A DNA stretch of 64,000 nucleotides from Paraburkholderia nodosa DSM 21604 (GCF_000519185.1 NZ_JAFA01000002.1:248001-312000); one strand, 5' to 3'. Positions 34,449 to 46,239 are shown, counted from the stretch's first letter. Notes: generated by a model from the letters alone, not told the origin. Made by a program: numbers and translations.

Positions 34449-35257
34449 TGGACGAATCGCAAGCTTCCCCCGGCGGCGCGAGCGCCACGGCCAACACCCC
34501 GCTCGCGGTGCGGGGCGACAACATCGTCAAGCGCTTCGGCGCGGTCACGGCGCTCGACGGCGTTTCGCTCACGCTCGGCCGCGGCGAAATCCTCGGCATT
34601 CTCGGCGACAACGGCGCGGGCAAGTCCACGCTCGTGAAAATCCTCACGGGTTTTCACCAGCAAACGAGCGGCACGCTGCAGATCGACGGCAGCGAAACGC
34701 TGCTGCGCTCGGTGGACCATGCACGCTCGCTTGGCATCGAATGCGTTTATCAGGACCTCGCGCTCGCCAATTCGCTGAGCATTTACCACAATATGTTCCT
34801 GAACCGCGAGATTGTGCGGCGCGGGCCCTTCAGACTGCTCGATCACAAGCAGATGCGCCAGCGCGCGGCGCAACTGCTCGACGACATCGGCGTGCACGTG
34901 CCCTCGGTGGACCTGCCTGTGGAGCGGCTTTCGGGCGGTCAGCGCCAGGCGATCGCGGTGGCGCGCGCCGTGCATTCGAACGCAAAGATCCTGCTGCTCG
35001 ACGAGCCGCTCGCCGCGATGGGCGCGCGCGAAGCGGGTCTGATCATCGATCTCATCATGCGTTTGAAGGAAAAAGGCGGGCTATCGATTATCATGATCAT
35101 GCACAACTATGCGCAGACGCTCGATATTGCGGATCGCATCATGTTGATGCAGCGAGGCCGCGTGACATACGAGCAGCACAGCGCCAATACATCGGTGGCT
35201 GAACTGATGGATATCGTGCGGCGGGAATACCGGGCCATGCGCGCCACCAGCGCGTAG
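34445..35257 (+). CDS. single-NBD sugar ABC importer ATPase, FrcA-like
   Basis: 270 residues with one complete ATPase domain: GDNGAGKST Walker A, YQDLALANSLS Q-loop, RLSGGQRQAIAVARA signature, LLLDEPLAAMG Walker B and IMIMHN H-loop region. Most carbohydrate importers of this group have a fused double ATPase; a single-domain form is known for FrcA of the Sinorhizobium fructose system. It probably dimerises. The gene overlaps the permease gene by four bases. Confidence 0.9.
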   Translation: MMDESQASPGGASATANTPLAVRGDNIVKRFGAVTALDGVSLTLGRGEILGILGDNGAGKSTLVKILTGFHQQTSGTLQIDGSETLLRSVDHARSLGIECVYQDLALANSLSIYHNMFLNREIVRRGPFRLLDHKQMRQRAAQLLDDIGVHVPSVDLPVERLSGGQRQAIAVARAVHSNAKILLLDEPLAAMGAREAGLIIDLIMRLKEKGGLSIIMIMHNYAQTLDIADRIMLMQRGRVTYEQHSANTSVAELMDIVRREYRAMRATSA

Positions 35258-35311
35258 TGACCCAATAACAAAGGGGGACGCTCCGATCGGGTAGCCCCCG
35301 GCCGGACAATC

Positions 35312-36037
35312 ATGGATTACCGCAATCTAGAGAAACGCAAGAGCATGCACGCGCGCATCGTGCAGGAGCTCGGCATGCAGATCGTGGGCGGCACGCTCCC
35401 CCCCGGGCAGCGCCTGCCCGCCGAACCCACGCTGTGCGAGACCTACGGCGTGAGCCGCCCCGTGTTGCGCGAGGCCACGCGCGTGCTGGTCGCCAAGGGC
35501 CTGGTGGTTTCGAAGCCGCGCGTGGGCAGTGTCGTGCGACCGCGCGAAGAATGGCACATGCTCGACCCCGACGTGCTCTACTGGACCGTCAACAGCATTC
35601 CCGAAGGCGAGTTCTTCCGCTCGCTCATGACCGTGCGGCAGATCATCGAACCCGCCGCCGCGGCGCTCGCCGCGATTTCAGCGAACGACGAAGACCGCGC
35701 CCGCATTACCGCAGCCTACGCCCGCATGGAGCAGGCGCAAACCGCTGCCGACCTGCTCGAGCCCGACCTGGAATTCCACCGCGCGATCATGGCGGCCACG
35801 CATAACAACATGCTGGCGTACATCGGCAACATGCTCTCGCTCGCGCTTTCCGAGTCGATCAAGCTCACGAGCCGCCATCCCAACACGCATGCGCTTTCGC
35901 TGCCGCGCCACAAGGCGATTCTCACGGCGATCGAGCACGGCGACGCGCTCGCGGCGCGGCAAGCGAGCGTCGTGCAGCTCGACAATGCGCGCGCCGACGC
36001 CAAATCGATTCTGGGCGGGGCGGGGCTGGAAACTTGA
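35312..36037 (+). CDS. GntR-family regulator, FadR subfamily (DgoR-like)
   Basis: 241 residues. The winged helix is GQRLPAEPTLCETYGVSRPVLREATRVL-like near residues 28-55, with a PREEWHMLDPDVLYW linker shared with sugar-acid regulators such as DgoR. The FCD effector domain is at the C-terminus. It follows the single-NBD importer operon after 54 bases and is convergent with araH, so it may regulate that importer and perhaps the YtfQ-like system. Confidence 0.85.
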   Translation: MDYRNLEKRKSMHARIVQELGMQIVGGTLPPGQRLPAEPTLCETYGVSRPVLREATRVLVAKGLVVSKPRVGSVVRPREEWHMLDPDVLYWTVNSIPEGEFFRSLMTVRQIIEPAAAALAAISANDEDRARITAAYARMEQAQTAADLLEPDLEFHRAIMAATHNNMLAYIGNMLSLALSESIKLTSRHPNTHALSLPRHKAILTAIEHGDALAARQASVVQLDNARADAKSILGGAGLET

Positions 36038-36055
36038 GGCCCGCCGACTACTGAA

Positions 36056-36076
36056 GCGCCGCCGCGCCAGCGGCGC
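36056..36076. terminator. GC-rich hairpin between convergent gntR and araH
   Basis: GCGCCGC, seven-base loop, GCGGCGC forms a 7-bp stem between the convergent stops. It lacks a T-run, so it is only a candidate bidirectional terminator. Confidence 0.3.
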
Positions 36077-36103
36077 ATTGCGGCGCATCGACGTGCCCTT
36101 CCC

Positions 36104-37114
36104 TCACACTGCGCGCTTGCTGCGGCGGTACTGGTCGAACAGCACCGCGAGCAGCAGAATGCCGCCGCGAATCAGGTACTGATAGAACGTCGGTACGTTC
36201 ATGAGGCTCATGGCGTCTTGCACCGAGCCCATGATGAGCACGCCCACGAGCACGCCCGAGATCGTCGCCACGCCGCCCGTGAGCGACACGCCGCCCAGCA
36301 CGCAAGCCGAGATCACGCCGAGTTCGAGACCCACCGAAGTCTTCGGATCGCCGAGACTCATGCGCGAGGCCAGCATCACGCCCGCAAAGCCCGTAATGAG
36401 CCCTTGCAGCACGAACACCGTGATCTTGATGCGCGTGACCGGGAGGCCTGCCAGGCGCGCCGCTTCGCTATTGCCGCCCACCGCGAGCACGTTCTTGCCG
36501 AACACGGTTTTCTTGAGCAGGAAGCCGAACACCACGAAGCCGATGATGTTGCTCCAGATCGGGAACGAAATGCCGAGGAACGAGCCGCCGCCCAGATCGA
36601 AGAAGCGCTCTTCGGAGATCATCACGGCGTCGCCGTTCGAGGTGAGGAACGCGAGGCCGCGCACCGCTTCCATCATCGCGAGCGTGGCGATCAGCGAGTT
36701 GATCTTGAAGCGCGCGATCAGCACGCCATTGACGAGCCCCACCGCGCCGCCCGCGAGCACGCCCGCCGCAATGCCCAGCAGCACGCTATGCGACTGCGTG
36801 ATGACCGTGGAGGCCACGACGCCCGCGAACGCCACGATCGAGGCGACCGAAAGATCGACCTCGCCGAGCGCGAGCACGAACATCATCGTGACGGCGATCG
36901 AGCCGATCAGCGTGACGGAGAGCAGCAGGCCCTGAATGTTGCGGGTCGTGAGGAAGTCGGGCACCGTTGCGGATAGCACCGCGAACAGCACCACGAACAC
37001 CACCGCGATGCCCGATTTGTTGATCATGTCCCAGGCCCGCGCGCGCTGGGGGGTAATCGGCGCGGCGGCTTCGTTGACGGTAGGCGTGCCCTGTGGCTGC
37101 ATGGCTTCACTCAT
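36104..37114 (-). CDS. araH: L-arabinose ABC importer permease
   Basis: 336 residues, near E. coli AraH length. It has hydrophobic segments and the conserved LALGEVDLSVASIVAFAGV and GGVSLTGGVATISGVLVGV. It lies last in a six-gene operon (MFS, keto-deoxy dehydratase, sugar dehydrogenase, araF, araG, araH) that both imports and oxidises the sugar. Confidence 0.9.
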   Translation of the reverse strand: MSEAMQPQGTPTVNEAAAPITPQRARAWDMINKSGIAVVFVVLFAVLSATVPDFLTTRNIQGLLLSVTLIGSIAVTMMFVLALGEVDLSVASIVAFAGVVASTVITQSHSVLLGIAAGVLAGGAVGLVNGVLIARFKINSLIATLAMMEAVRGLAFLTSNGDAVMISEERFFDLGGGSFLGISFPIWSNIIGFVVFGFLLKKTVFGKNVLAVGGNSEAARLAGLPVTRIKITVFVLQGLITGFAGVMLASRMSLGDPKTSVGLELGVISACVLGGVSLTGGVATISGVLVGVLIMGSVQDAMSLMNVPTFYQYLIRGGILLLAVLFDQYRRSKRAV

Positions 37115-37195
37115 TTCTGGTTCATCGTTTCGGATCGGTCGCGAGCGTCGCTTGAAGACGTTTCAGACGCGACCGGCAAGGCAAAAAAACAGGCT

Positions 37196-38746
37196 TTAGC
37201 GCGGCAGCGCCATCTTGATCAATTCGTCGGGCGAGGCTTCGGCCTTCGGCAGGCTGCCCGCAATCCGGCCTTCGCGCATGACGATGATGCGGTCCGATAC
37301 GCCGATCACTTCGGCCAGATCGCTCGACACCATGATCACGGTCTTGCCCGCTTCCGCGAGCTCGTACAGAAGGTTGTAGATCTCGGCGCGCGCGCCCACG
37401 TCGATGCCGCGCGTGGGCTCGTCCATCAGGAACACCTCGATGCGTTCGGCGAGCCAGCGCGACAGAATCACCTTCTGCTGGTTGCCGCCCGACAGCGTGC
37501 CGATTGCCGTGTCGCCGTTGCGCGTCTTGATCGCGAGTTTCTTGATGTAGTCCTGCGCGAGGTCGCGCTCGCGCCGCGCGTCGAGCAGGAAGCGCGCGGG
37601 GCTGAAGTGGCGGCGCGCGCTGATGTTGAGGTTGTCGGCCACCGAGGCGATCGCGACGATGCCTTCCTGCTTGCGGTCCTCGGGGCATAGCGCGAGGCCC
37701 GCGCGCACGGCGTCGCGGGGGCTGGCGAAATTGACGCGCTTGCCGTCGAGTTCGACGTGGCCCGCGCTGGCGCGCGTCGCGCCGTAAATCAGCTTCATGA
37801 GTTCCGAGCGCCCCGCGCCCACGAGCCCGAAGAAGCCGACGATCTCGCCGCGCCGCGCCGCGAACGACACCGGCTCGGCCAGCCCAGGACCTAGCAGGCC
37901 CTTCGCTTCGAGCAGCACGTCTCCCGCTTCGCGCGCACGATAGCCGTACACGTCCTCGATCGAGCGGCCCACCATCGCCGCAATCAGGCGATTGCGGTCG
38001 AGATCGGCCACCGAATCGAACGTTTCGATGCGCTTGCCGTCGCGGAACACCGTCACCCGGTCGCAGAGCTCATAGACTTCGTCCATGCGGTGCGTGACGT
38101 AGATGATCGCGCGGCCATCCGCGCGCAGCGCGTTGATGATGCGAAAGAGGTTCTCCGTCTCGCGCGCCGAGAGCGAGCTGGTCGGTTCGTCGAAGGCGAT
38201 CACGCGCGCGTCGCGCATGAGCGCCTTGCCGATTTCGATCATCTGGCGCTGGCCGATGGAGAGATTCTTCACCGGCGTGCGCGGATCGATGCGCTCGCCA
38301 AGCCGCTTGAGTTCATCCATCGCGCGCTTGACGAGCGTGCCTTCGTCGAGCACGCCGAGGCGGTTGGGCAACTGCCCGAGCATCAGGTTTTCCGCCACCG
38401 TCAGCTCGGGCACGAGATGCAGTTCCTGATAGATGATCGCGATACCCGCTTCGAGCGCCGCCTTCGTGGTCGTGAAGCGGTGCTCCGCGCCACCCAGCTT
38501 GAGCGTGCCTTCCTGCGGCTGGTTCACGCCCGAGAGCACCTTGAGCAGCGTGGATTTACCCGCGCCGTTCTCGCCCATCAAGCCGTGCACTTCGCCGGCA
38601 CGCACTTCCAGCGCCACGCGATCGAGCGCGCGCACGCCCGGGAAGCTCACGGTAATGCCGTCGAGTTCCAGGTACGCGCGATTCCCCTGTTGAGCGCCCT
38701 TCACCGCGTTCGCTTGCGCGTTCGCGTCAGTCATGGTTTCAGTCAT
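37196..38746 (-). CDS. araG: L-arabinose ABC importer ATPase (two NBDs)
   Basis: 516 residues with duplicated ATPase domains: [39 protein letters not shown], and in the second half [22 protein letters not shown] and [11 protein letters not shown]. This is the RbsA/AraG family at full length. It is flanked by araF and araH on the same strand, so it energises that importer. Confidence 0.92.
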   Translation of the reverse strand: MTETMTDANAQANAVKGAQQGNRAYLELDGITVSFPGVRALDRVALEVRAGEVHGLMGENGAGKSTLLKVLSGVNQPQEGTLKLGGAEHRFTTTKAALEAGIAIIYQELHLVPELTVAENLMLGQLPNRLGVLDEGTLVKRAMDELKRLGERIDPRTPVKNLSIGQRQMIEIGKALMRDARVIAFDEPTSSLSARETENLFRIINALRADGRAIIYVTHRMDEVYELCDRVTVFRDGKRIETFDSVADLDRNRLIAAMVGRSIEDVYGYRAREAGDVLLEAKGLLGPGLAEPVSFAARRGEIVGFFGLVGAGRSELMKLIYGATRASAGHVELDGKRVNFASPRDAVRAGLALCPEDRKQEGIVAIASVADNLNISARRHFSPARFLLDARRERDLAQDYIKKLAIKTRNGDTAIGTLSGGNQQKVILSRWLAERIEVFLMDEPTRGIDVGARAEIYNLLYELAEAGKTVIMVSSDLAEVIGVSDRIIVMREGRIAGSLPKAEASPDELIKMALPR

Positions 38747-38789
38747 TGCATCCCTGCCCTTTGCTTCGCCTCAGTCTTCTACGCAGTGC

Positions 38790-39794
38790 TTAGATACCCA
38801 GCTCGCTGCGCACGGCCGTCCAGTTGTCGCGCGTCATCAGCTTGCCGGTGGTCTGCGTGTCGGCGGCCGGCTGCTTGCCGTCGCGAATCCACTCGACGAG
38901 GTTCTCGGCGCTTTCCTTGCCGTGGTTCGTCGAGCTCACGGCGATCGTGCCGTAGAAGCCCGTAGGCTGCTTCTTCTGGAACTCGGCGAACGCTTCGCCT
39001 GCGCCGTTGATGCCCACGCCGATCACGTCAGCCGAAGGGATGTGCAGCTGTTCGGTCGCGCGCACGGCGCCCAGCACGCTTTCTTCGTTGAGTGCGAACA
39101 CCACCCACTTCTTGATGGTCGGATGCTGTGCGAGCACCGGCGACGCCGCATTGAAGCCGCCTTCGTCGTCGGTGGTCTTTTGCGGGGCGTCGAAGATGTT
39201 TTCCTTCTTGAAGCCGCCGGCCAGCAGCGATTGCGTCGCGCCATCCGTGCGCAGCTTCGCCGTGGGCAGTTCATAGTCGGTGATACGCAGCGCGCCCACT
39301 TCTTCCGGCTTCCAGCCGCGGCGCTTCATTTCGTCGGTGATCGCCTGACCGACCTGATTGCCGATCTTGACCGCCGACATGCCAAGATGCGGCACGCTGG
39401 CGATCGGCTTGCCCGACGAGTCGACGAGCTGGTCGTCCACCGTCACGAACTTCATGTTGTAGCGCTTGGCGCGCGCCTGGATCGCCGGTCCGAGACGCAC
39501 GTCGGGCGCGCAGATCACGAAGCCCTGTGCGCCTTGCGCGCCGAGGTTGTCGATAGCGGCGAGCACCTTCTCGCCGTCCGGCGTGCCGATGTTCACCACC
39601 GAGAAGTTCTCCTTCTGGCCGAGCGCCGTGGCGGCCTTCTGCTCGTTGATGAACCATGCCTGTTCCGGCATCTTCACGAGGAAGCCGATCTTCACGGGCG
39701 AGTCGGCGTGCGCCGCCACGTTCATGCCGAGCGGGGCGATGCACATCGCCGCGAATGCGGCACGAAGGGTCAAACGGCGGATCTTGCTGGTCAT
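38790..39794 (-). CDS. araF: L-arabinose periplasmic binding protein
   Basis: 334 residues. It has a signal peptide ending AAHA, then KIGFLVKMPEQAWFINEQKAA, TPDGEKVLAAIDNLGAQGAQGFVIC, FVTVDDQLVDSSGKPI and GVGINGAG, which match E. coli AraF motif by motif. AraF binds L-arabinose and more weakly D-galactose. It is upstream of araG and araH, and downstream of the sugar dehydrogenase. Confidence 0.92.
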   Translation of the reverse strand: MTSKIRRLTLRAAFAAMCIAPLGMNVAAHADSPVKIGFLVKMPEQAWFINEQKAATALGQKENFSVVNIGTPDGEKVLAAIDNLGAQGAQGFVICAPDVRLGPAIQARAKRYNMKFVTVDDQLVDSSGKPIASVPHLGMSAVKIGNQVGQAITDEMKRRGWKPEEVGALRITDYELPTAKLRTDGATQSLLAGGFKKENIFDAPQKTTDDEGGFNAASPVLAQHPTIKKWVVFALNEESVLGAVRATEQLHIPSADVIGVGINGAGEAFAEFQKKQPTGFYGTIAVSSTNHGKESAENLVEWIRDGKQPAADTQTTGKLMTRDNWTAVRSELGI

Positions 39795-39850
39795 GCTTCT
39801 GTCTCCTCAGGTGTGGTTTGCTGCGTGTGTAGTGCTTGAAAGAAGTGTCG

Positions 39851-41766
<1,916 letters not shown>

Positions 41767-41806
41767 GTCTTCAGTCCTGCTTGAGAAAAGGTGTCAGGCC
41801 GCGCCT

Positions 41807-43162
41807 TCACGATTCGCTCGCCAGCTCTCCGGTGCCGCGCCCAGGCGTGCGCAGCACCGCGCGCACGGCGAACGTCACGAGCACCGCGAACACCAGCGTG
41901 GCCGCGAGAAAGTAAAGCCCGGCCGCCAGGCTGCCCGTCGCGTCCTTGATGAGCCCGATACCATAGGGGCCGAGATAGCCGCCGAGATTCGCGAGCGAGT
42001 TGATCGTCGCGATCCCCACGGCCGCGCTCGCGCCGGTGAGGAACTCGCCGGGCAGCGCCCAGACCACGGCCTGAATCGAGTAGATCGAAAAAGCGGTCAG
42101 GCAGATGAACAGCAGTTGCAGCGCCGGCGCGCGAAACCACGCGCTCGCGGCCATCGTCAGCGCCGCGACGCCCGAGACCACGACGATGTGGCCATAGCGT
42201 TCGCGATGCTTGTCCGAGTGGCGCGGCACGAGCAGCAAGCCCGCTACCGCGAACAGATACGGCACCGCGGAAAGCAGGCCCGCCGTGGAATCGCTCACGC
42301 CGAACGCCTTGATAATGGTAGGCAACCAGAGCGACAAACCATAGATGCACAGCGGAAACGGCAGAAACAGCAGCGCAAGCAGCAGCACGCGGCGATCCTT
42401 GAGCGCGCTAAACGGGTTGCGATGCGTGTCGAGCTGGTAGGCGCGCTGGTCGGCGGCGAGTTCGCGCGCGATCCAGCGGCGCTCGGTGTCGTCGAGCCAG
42501 GGCGCGTGCGCGGGCGATTCGGGCAACAGACGCAGCGTGGGAATGCACAGCAGCACGGCGGGCAGGCCGCTCACGACGAAGAGCGTCTGCCAGTTCGACA
42601 TGCCGAAAAAGCCGTGCGTTTCGAGCAGCGCGCCCGCGATCGGGCCCGTGACGATGCCGGCGATGGGCTGCGCGAGCACGAGCAGGCCAATCACGCGCGC
42701 GCGGTGGCGCATGGGAAACCACTGCGTGAGGAAATACAGAATGCCGGGATAGAGACCCGCCTCTGCCGCGCCCAGCAGGAAGCGCAGCGCGTAGAAGCTC
42801 TTCGGGCCGCTCACGAGCGCCATCAGCATCGTGATCACGCCCCACGTGAAGAGGATGCGCGCGAACCACACGCGCGCGCCGAAGCGCGCGAGCGCGAGAT
42901 TGCTCGGCACTTCGCAGAGGAAATATCCGATGAAGAAGAGGCCGGCGCCCAGGCCGTAGGCGGCGTCGGAAAGGCCCACGGCCGCGTTCATGTGCAGCTT
43001 CGCGAAGCCGACCACTGTGCGATCGACGTACGCCACCACATAGATCAGTGCGAGAAAAGGCAGCAGCCGGCGCGCGATATGGCCGACGATGTGCTTTTCC
43101 TCGCTGCTGGCGCTTGCCAGTGCAGCGGGGCTTTCGTGTTGCAGCGCCTGCGGGTTCGTCAT
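41807..43162 (-). CDS. MFS transporter, anion/sugar-acid symporter (ACS) family
   Basis: About 451 residues with 12 predicted membrane segments. The family marker VVAYVDRTVVGFAKLHMN and the FFIGYFLCEVPSNLALARFG stretch fit the ACS (tartrate/galactonate-type) group. It probably imports a sugar acid such as arabinonate or galactonate for the same pathway. The ATG at 43162 has AGGAGA 5 bases upstream. A 26-bp dyad lies directly upstream, so it may have its own promoter. Confidence 0.85.
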   Translation of the reverse strand: MTNPQALQHESPAALASASSEEKHIVGHIARRLLPFLALIYVVAYVDRTVVGFAKLHMNAAVGLSDAAYGLGAGLFFIGYFLCEVPSNLALARFGARVWFARILFTWGVITMLMALVSGPKSFYALRFLLGAAEAGLYPGILYFLTQWFPMRHRARVIGLLVLAQPIAGIVTGPIAGALLETHGFFGMSNWQTLFVVSGLPAVLLCIPTLRLLPESPAHAPWLDDTERRWIARELAADQRAYQLDTHRNPFSALKDRRVLLLALLFLPFPLCIYGLSLWLPTIIKAFGVSDSTAGLLSAVPYLFAVAGLLLVPRHSDKHRERYGHIVVVSGVAALTMAASAWFRAPALQLLFICLTAFSIYSIQAVVWALPGEFLTGASAAVGIATINSLANLGGYLGPYGIGLIKDATGSLAAGLYFLAATLVFAVLVTFAVRAVLRTPGRGTGELASES

Positions 43163-43179
43163 CGTGTCTCCTGTCGACA

Positions 43180-43205
43180 GCACTTAGCGCTTTAGCGCTT
43201 AGTGC
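43180..43205. promoter_or_regulatory. 26-bp dyad upstream of the MFS/arabinose operon
   Basis: GCACTTAGCGCT and AGCGCTTAGTGC are complementary at 11 of 12 positions around a TT centre, so this is a strong operator candidate. It lies 18 bases before the MFS start, within the interval after the dehydratase gene. The bound regulator is unknown. Confidence 0.6.
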
Positions 43206-43304
43206 TGTCCCATGCAACGCATCGTTTCTTTTCACCGGCGCGCGCCCTTCTTTGCCTTCGCGCGCTCAGGGCGCCGGCGCACCCTGACTCATTGCAGCCA
43301 ACGC

Positions 43305-45056
43305 TCAGTGCGAATGCCGCGGCACCGCCGCCCCGCGCCTGCCCACGAGGAAGTCGAGGTCGCAACCCTCGTCGGCCTGCAGCACGTGATCGACATAAAG
43401 GCGCGCATAACCGCCCTTGCCCAGCTGCTCCGCCACGCCGGGCGCGGCCGCCGGATCGACATCGCTCAAACGCCGCGCGAGTTCCTCGTCGCTGATGTCC
43501 AGATGCAGGCGACCCGCTTCGCAGTCCAGCTCGATCCAGTCGCCGTTGCGCACCGCCGCCAGCGGCCCGCCCGCCGCCGCTTCCGGCGCCACGTGCAAGA
43601 CCACCGTGCCGTAAGCCGTGCCGCTCATGCGCGCATCCGAAATGCGCACCATGTCCTTCACGCCCTGGCGCAGCAGCTTGGGCGGCAGGCCCATGTTGCC
43701 GACCTCGGCCATGCCGGGGTAGCCGCGCGGGCCGCAGTTCTTCATCACGAGGATGGAGTCCTTGTCGACGTCGAGCGACTCGTCGCCGATCGTCGCCTTG
43801 TAGTGGTCGAAGTTTTCGAACACCACGGCGCGGCCACGATGCTTGAGCAGCTCGGGCGTGGCCGCCGAAGGCTTGAGCACGGCGCCGCGCGGCGCGAGAT
43901 TGCCGCGCAGGATACAGATACCGCCGTCTGCGATCAATGGATTGTCGAGCGGGCGGATCACTTCGTCGTTGTAGTTGGGCGCTTCGCGCACGTTGTCCCA
44001 GATGGACTTGCCGTTGACCGTGAGCGCGCCCGGATGCGGCAGGAGGTTCGCTTCGCCGAGCCGGCGCAGCACCGCCGGCAGACCGCCCGCGTAATAGAAC
44101 TCTTCCATCAGGAAGCGGCCCGAGGGCTGCAGATCGACGATGGTCGGCGTGTTGCGGCCAATGCGCTGCCAGTCTTCCAGTTCGAGATCCACGCCAATGC
44201 GGCCCGCGATCGCCTTCAGGTGAATCACGGCGTTGGTCGATCCGCCAATCGCGGCGTTAGTGCGAATCGCGTTCTCGAACGCTTCGCGTGTGAGGACCTT
44301 CGAGAGCTTCAGGTCTTCCAGCGCCATCTGCACGATGCGGATGCCCGACATGTGCGCGAGCACGTAGCGGCGCGAATCCACAGCCGGAATCGCCGCGTTG
44401 TGCGGCAGCGAAACGCCGAGCGATTCGGCCATGCAGGCCATCGTCGAGGCGGTGCCCATGGTGTTGCAGGTGCCCGCCGAGCGCGACATGCCCGCTTCGG
44501 CCGAAAGGAACTGGTGCAGGTTGATCTCGCCCGCCTTCAGCTCCTCGTGCAGCCTCCAGACCACCGTGCCGGAGCCGATGTCACGGCCTTCGTGCTTGCC
44601 GTTGAGCATCGGGCCGCCGGTCACGACGATGGCGGGCACGTCCACGCTCGCTGCGCCCATCAGCAGCGCGGGCGTGGTCTTGTCGCAGCCGCACAACAGC
44701 ACGACGGCGTCGATGGGGTTGCCGCGAATCGCCTCTTCCACGTCCATGGAAGCGAGGTTGCGCGTGAGCATGGCCGAGGGACGCAGGTTCGATTCGCCGT
44801 TCGAGAACACCGGGAACTCGACCGGGAAGCCGCCCGCTTCATAAATGCCGCGCTTCACGTGCTCGGCGAGCTTGCGGAAATGCGCGTTGCAGGGCGTGAG
44901 TTCCGACCAGGTGTTGCAGATGCCGATGATCGGGCGACCGTCGAATTCGTGATCGGGGATGCCTTGATTCTTCATCCAGCTTCGGTACATGAAGCCGTTC
45001 TTGTCCGTGGTGCCGAACCACTGTTGGGAGCGCAGTTTGGGTTTGGTATCCGACAT
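43305..45056 (-). CDS. L-arabinonate dehydratase, IlvD/Edd family (copy 2)
   Basis: 583 residues. It is closely similar to the dehydratase at 25278-27020 over the whole length, with the same iron-sulfur ligands C56, C124 and C196, plus an additional C122 (LLCGCDKT) where copy 1 has Val. It is placed upstream of the L-arabinose oxidation operon and is the natural L-arabinonate dehydratase (EC 4.2.1.25), giving 2-keto-3-deoxyarabonate. It is divergent from a LysR regulator. The gap to the MFS gene is 142 bases and includes a strong dyad, so the downstream operon may be transcribed separately. Confidence 0.9.
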   Translation of the reverse strand: MSDTKPKLRSQQWFGTTDKNGFMYRSWMKNQGIPDHEFDGRPIIGICNTWSELTPCNAHFRKLAEHVKRGIYEAGGFPVEFPVFSNGESNLRPSAMLTRNLASMDVEEAIRGNPIDAVVLLCGCDKTTPALLMGAASVDVPAIVVTGGPMLNGKHEGRDIGSGTVVWRLHEELKAGEINLHQFLSAEAGMSRSAGTCNTMGTASTMACMAESLGVSLPHNAAIPAVDSRRYVLAHMSGIRIVQMALEDLKLSKVLTREAFENAIRTNAAIGGSTNAVIHLKAIAGRIGVDLELEDWQRIGRNTPTIVDLQPSGRFLMEEFYYAGGLPAVLRRLGEANLLPHPGALTVNGKSIWDNVREAPNYNDEVIRPLDNPLIADGGICILRGNLAPRGAVLKPSAATPELLKHRGRAVVFENFDHYKATIGDESLDVDKDSILVMKNCGPRGYPGMAEVGNMGLPPKLLRQGVKDMVRISDARMSGTAYGTVVLHVAPEAAAGGPLAAVRNGDWIELDCEAGRLHLDISDEELARRLSDVDPAAAPGVAEQLGKGGYARLYVDHVLQADEGCDLDFLVGRRGAAVPRHSH

Positions 45057-45161
45057 CGTGTTCGTCTTGTGGAGCGGGTAGTTCGCCGAGTACTTCGAGC
45101 GATGGATTCGGCACAGTCTAGGGAGAAGTCTGATAACCTTCTAATGAAATAATGGACGCTT

Positions 45162-45177
45162 CCGATATCGAAATCGG
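45162..45177. promoter_or_regulatory. CCGAT-N6-ATCGG inverted repeat in the lysR/dehydratase gap
   Basis: This 16-bp dyad lies about 46 bases before the LysR start and 106 from the dehydratase start. It is a candidate LysR recognition site. Confidence 0.45.
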
Positions 45178-45222
45178 CATTAGTATAAACACCTAAAACT
45201 ATTTGGGAAATCAGGCGGAAAC

Positions 45223-46206
45223 ATGCTGGATACGAGCCCCTGGTACGTGCGCACGCGGCTGAAAACGCGGCAACTGCTCCTCGTCGTGGCGCTGGCGGAG
45301 GAAGGTAACATTCACCGCGCGGCGGCGGCGCTGAACATGACGCAGCCCGCCGCCTCGAAGCTCCTGCGGGAGCTCGAGGACATGCTCGGCGCGGTGCTGT
45401 TCGAGCGCATGCCGCGCGGCATGCGGCCCACGCTGTACGGCGACGCGCTGATCCGCCACGCGCGCGCCGTGCTCGGCAGCCTCGACCAGGCGCAGGAGGA
45501 ACTGAATGCGCTCAAGGCGGGGCGCCTTGGCCACGTGTCGGTGGGTGCGATCACCTCGCCGGGCGTGCGCGTGCTGCCGGCCGCCGTTGCGGCGGTCAAG
45601 CGCACGCATGCGAACCTGCGCGTCTCCGTGGAGATCGACGCCAGCAACGTGCTGCTCGAGCACCTGGCGCAAGACAAGCTCGACGTGGTGCTGGGCCGCC
45701 TTTCCGCCGAGCACGACAAGCTCCAGTTGCGCTACGAACCGCTCGCGGGCGAGCCCGTGTGCGCCGTGGTCCGGCCGGGGCATCCCATGCTTGGGGCAGT
45801 GCAGGACAAGGCCCAGCCGATCGCGCTCGCCGACATCGCGCGCGCCACGTGGGTCGTGCCACCGGTCGGCAGCGTGCTGCGCCACCGCTTCGAGCTGATG
45901 TTCCAGCGCGCGAGCCTCGCACCCCCTTCGAACGTGGTCGAAACACCCGCGCTGCTGTTCATCACGCGCGTGCTGGAGCAAAGCGACATGATCGCCGTGC
46001 TCACCGAGGACGTGGCGCGCTACTACGCGGCGCACGGCATGGTCGCGATCCTGCCCGTGCCGATGGATTGCCAGATGGACGACTTCGGCATCATCACGCG
46101 TGCGGACGGGCTCCTCACGCCCGCGGCGAGTGTGATGATCGAGGCATTGCGGCAGGTGAGCGCCGAGATTTACGGGACGCGCGGCCGCGAGCAAGGCGCG
46201 CGATAA
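45223..46206 (+). CDS. LysR-family regulator, GbpR-like
   Basis: 327 residues. The HTH is EEGNIHRAAAALNMTQPAASKLLRELE, and the N-terminus (WYVRTRLKTRQLLLVVAL) is like GbpR, the galactose/arabinose-responsive LysR regulator of Agrobacterium and Azospirillum. It is divergent from L-arabinonate dehydratase and the arabinose operon, so it should regulate them. Confidence 0.88.
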   Translation: MLDTSPWYVRTRLKTRQLLLVVALAEEGNIHRAAAALNMTQPAASKLLRELEDMLGAVLFERMPRGMRPTLYGDALIRHARAVLGSLDQAQEELNALKAGRLGHVSVGAITSPGVRVLPAAVAAVKRTHANLRVSVEIDASNVLLEHLAQDKLDVVLGRLSAEHDKLQLRYEPLAGEPVCAVVRPGHPMLGAVQDKAQPIALADIARATWVVPPVGSVLRHRFELMFQRASLAPPSNVVETPALLFITRVLEQSDMIAVLTEDVARYYAAHGMVAILPVPMDCQMDDFGIITRADGLLTPAASVMIEALRQVSAEIYGTRGREQGAR

Positions 46207-46239
46207 TCGTGCGACGAAACCCGCGCGAAGGACCGAACC

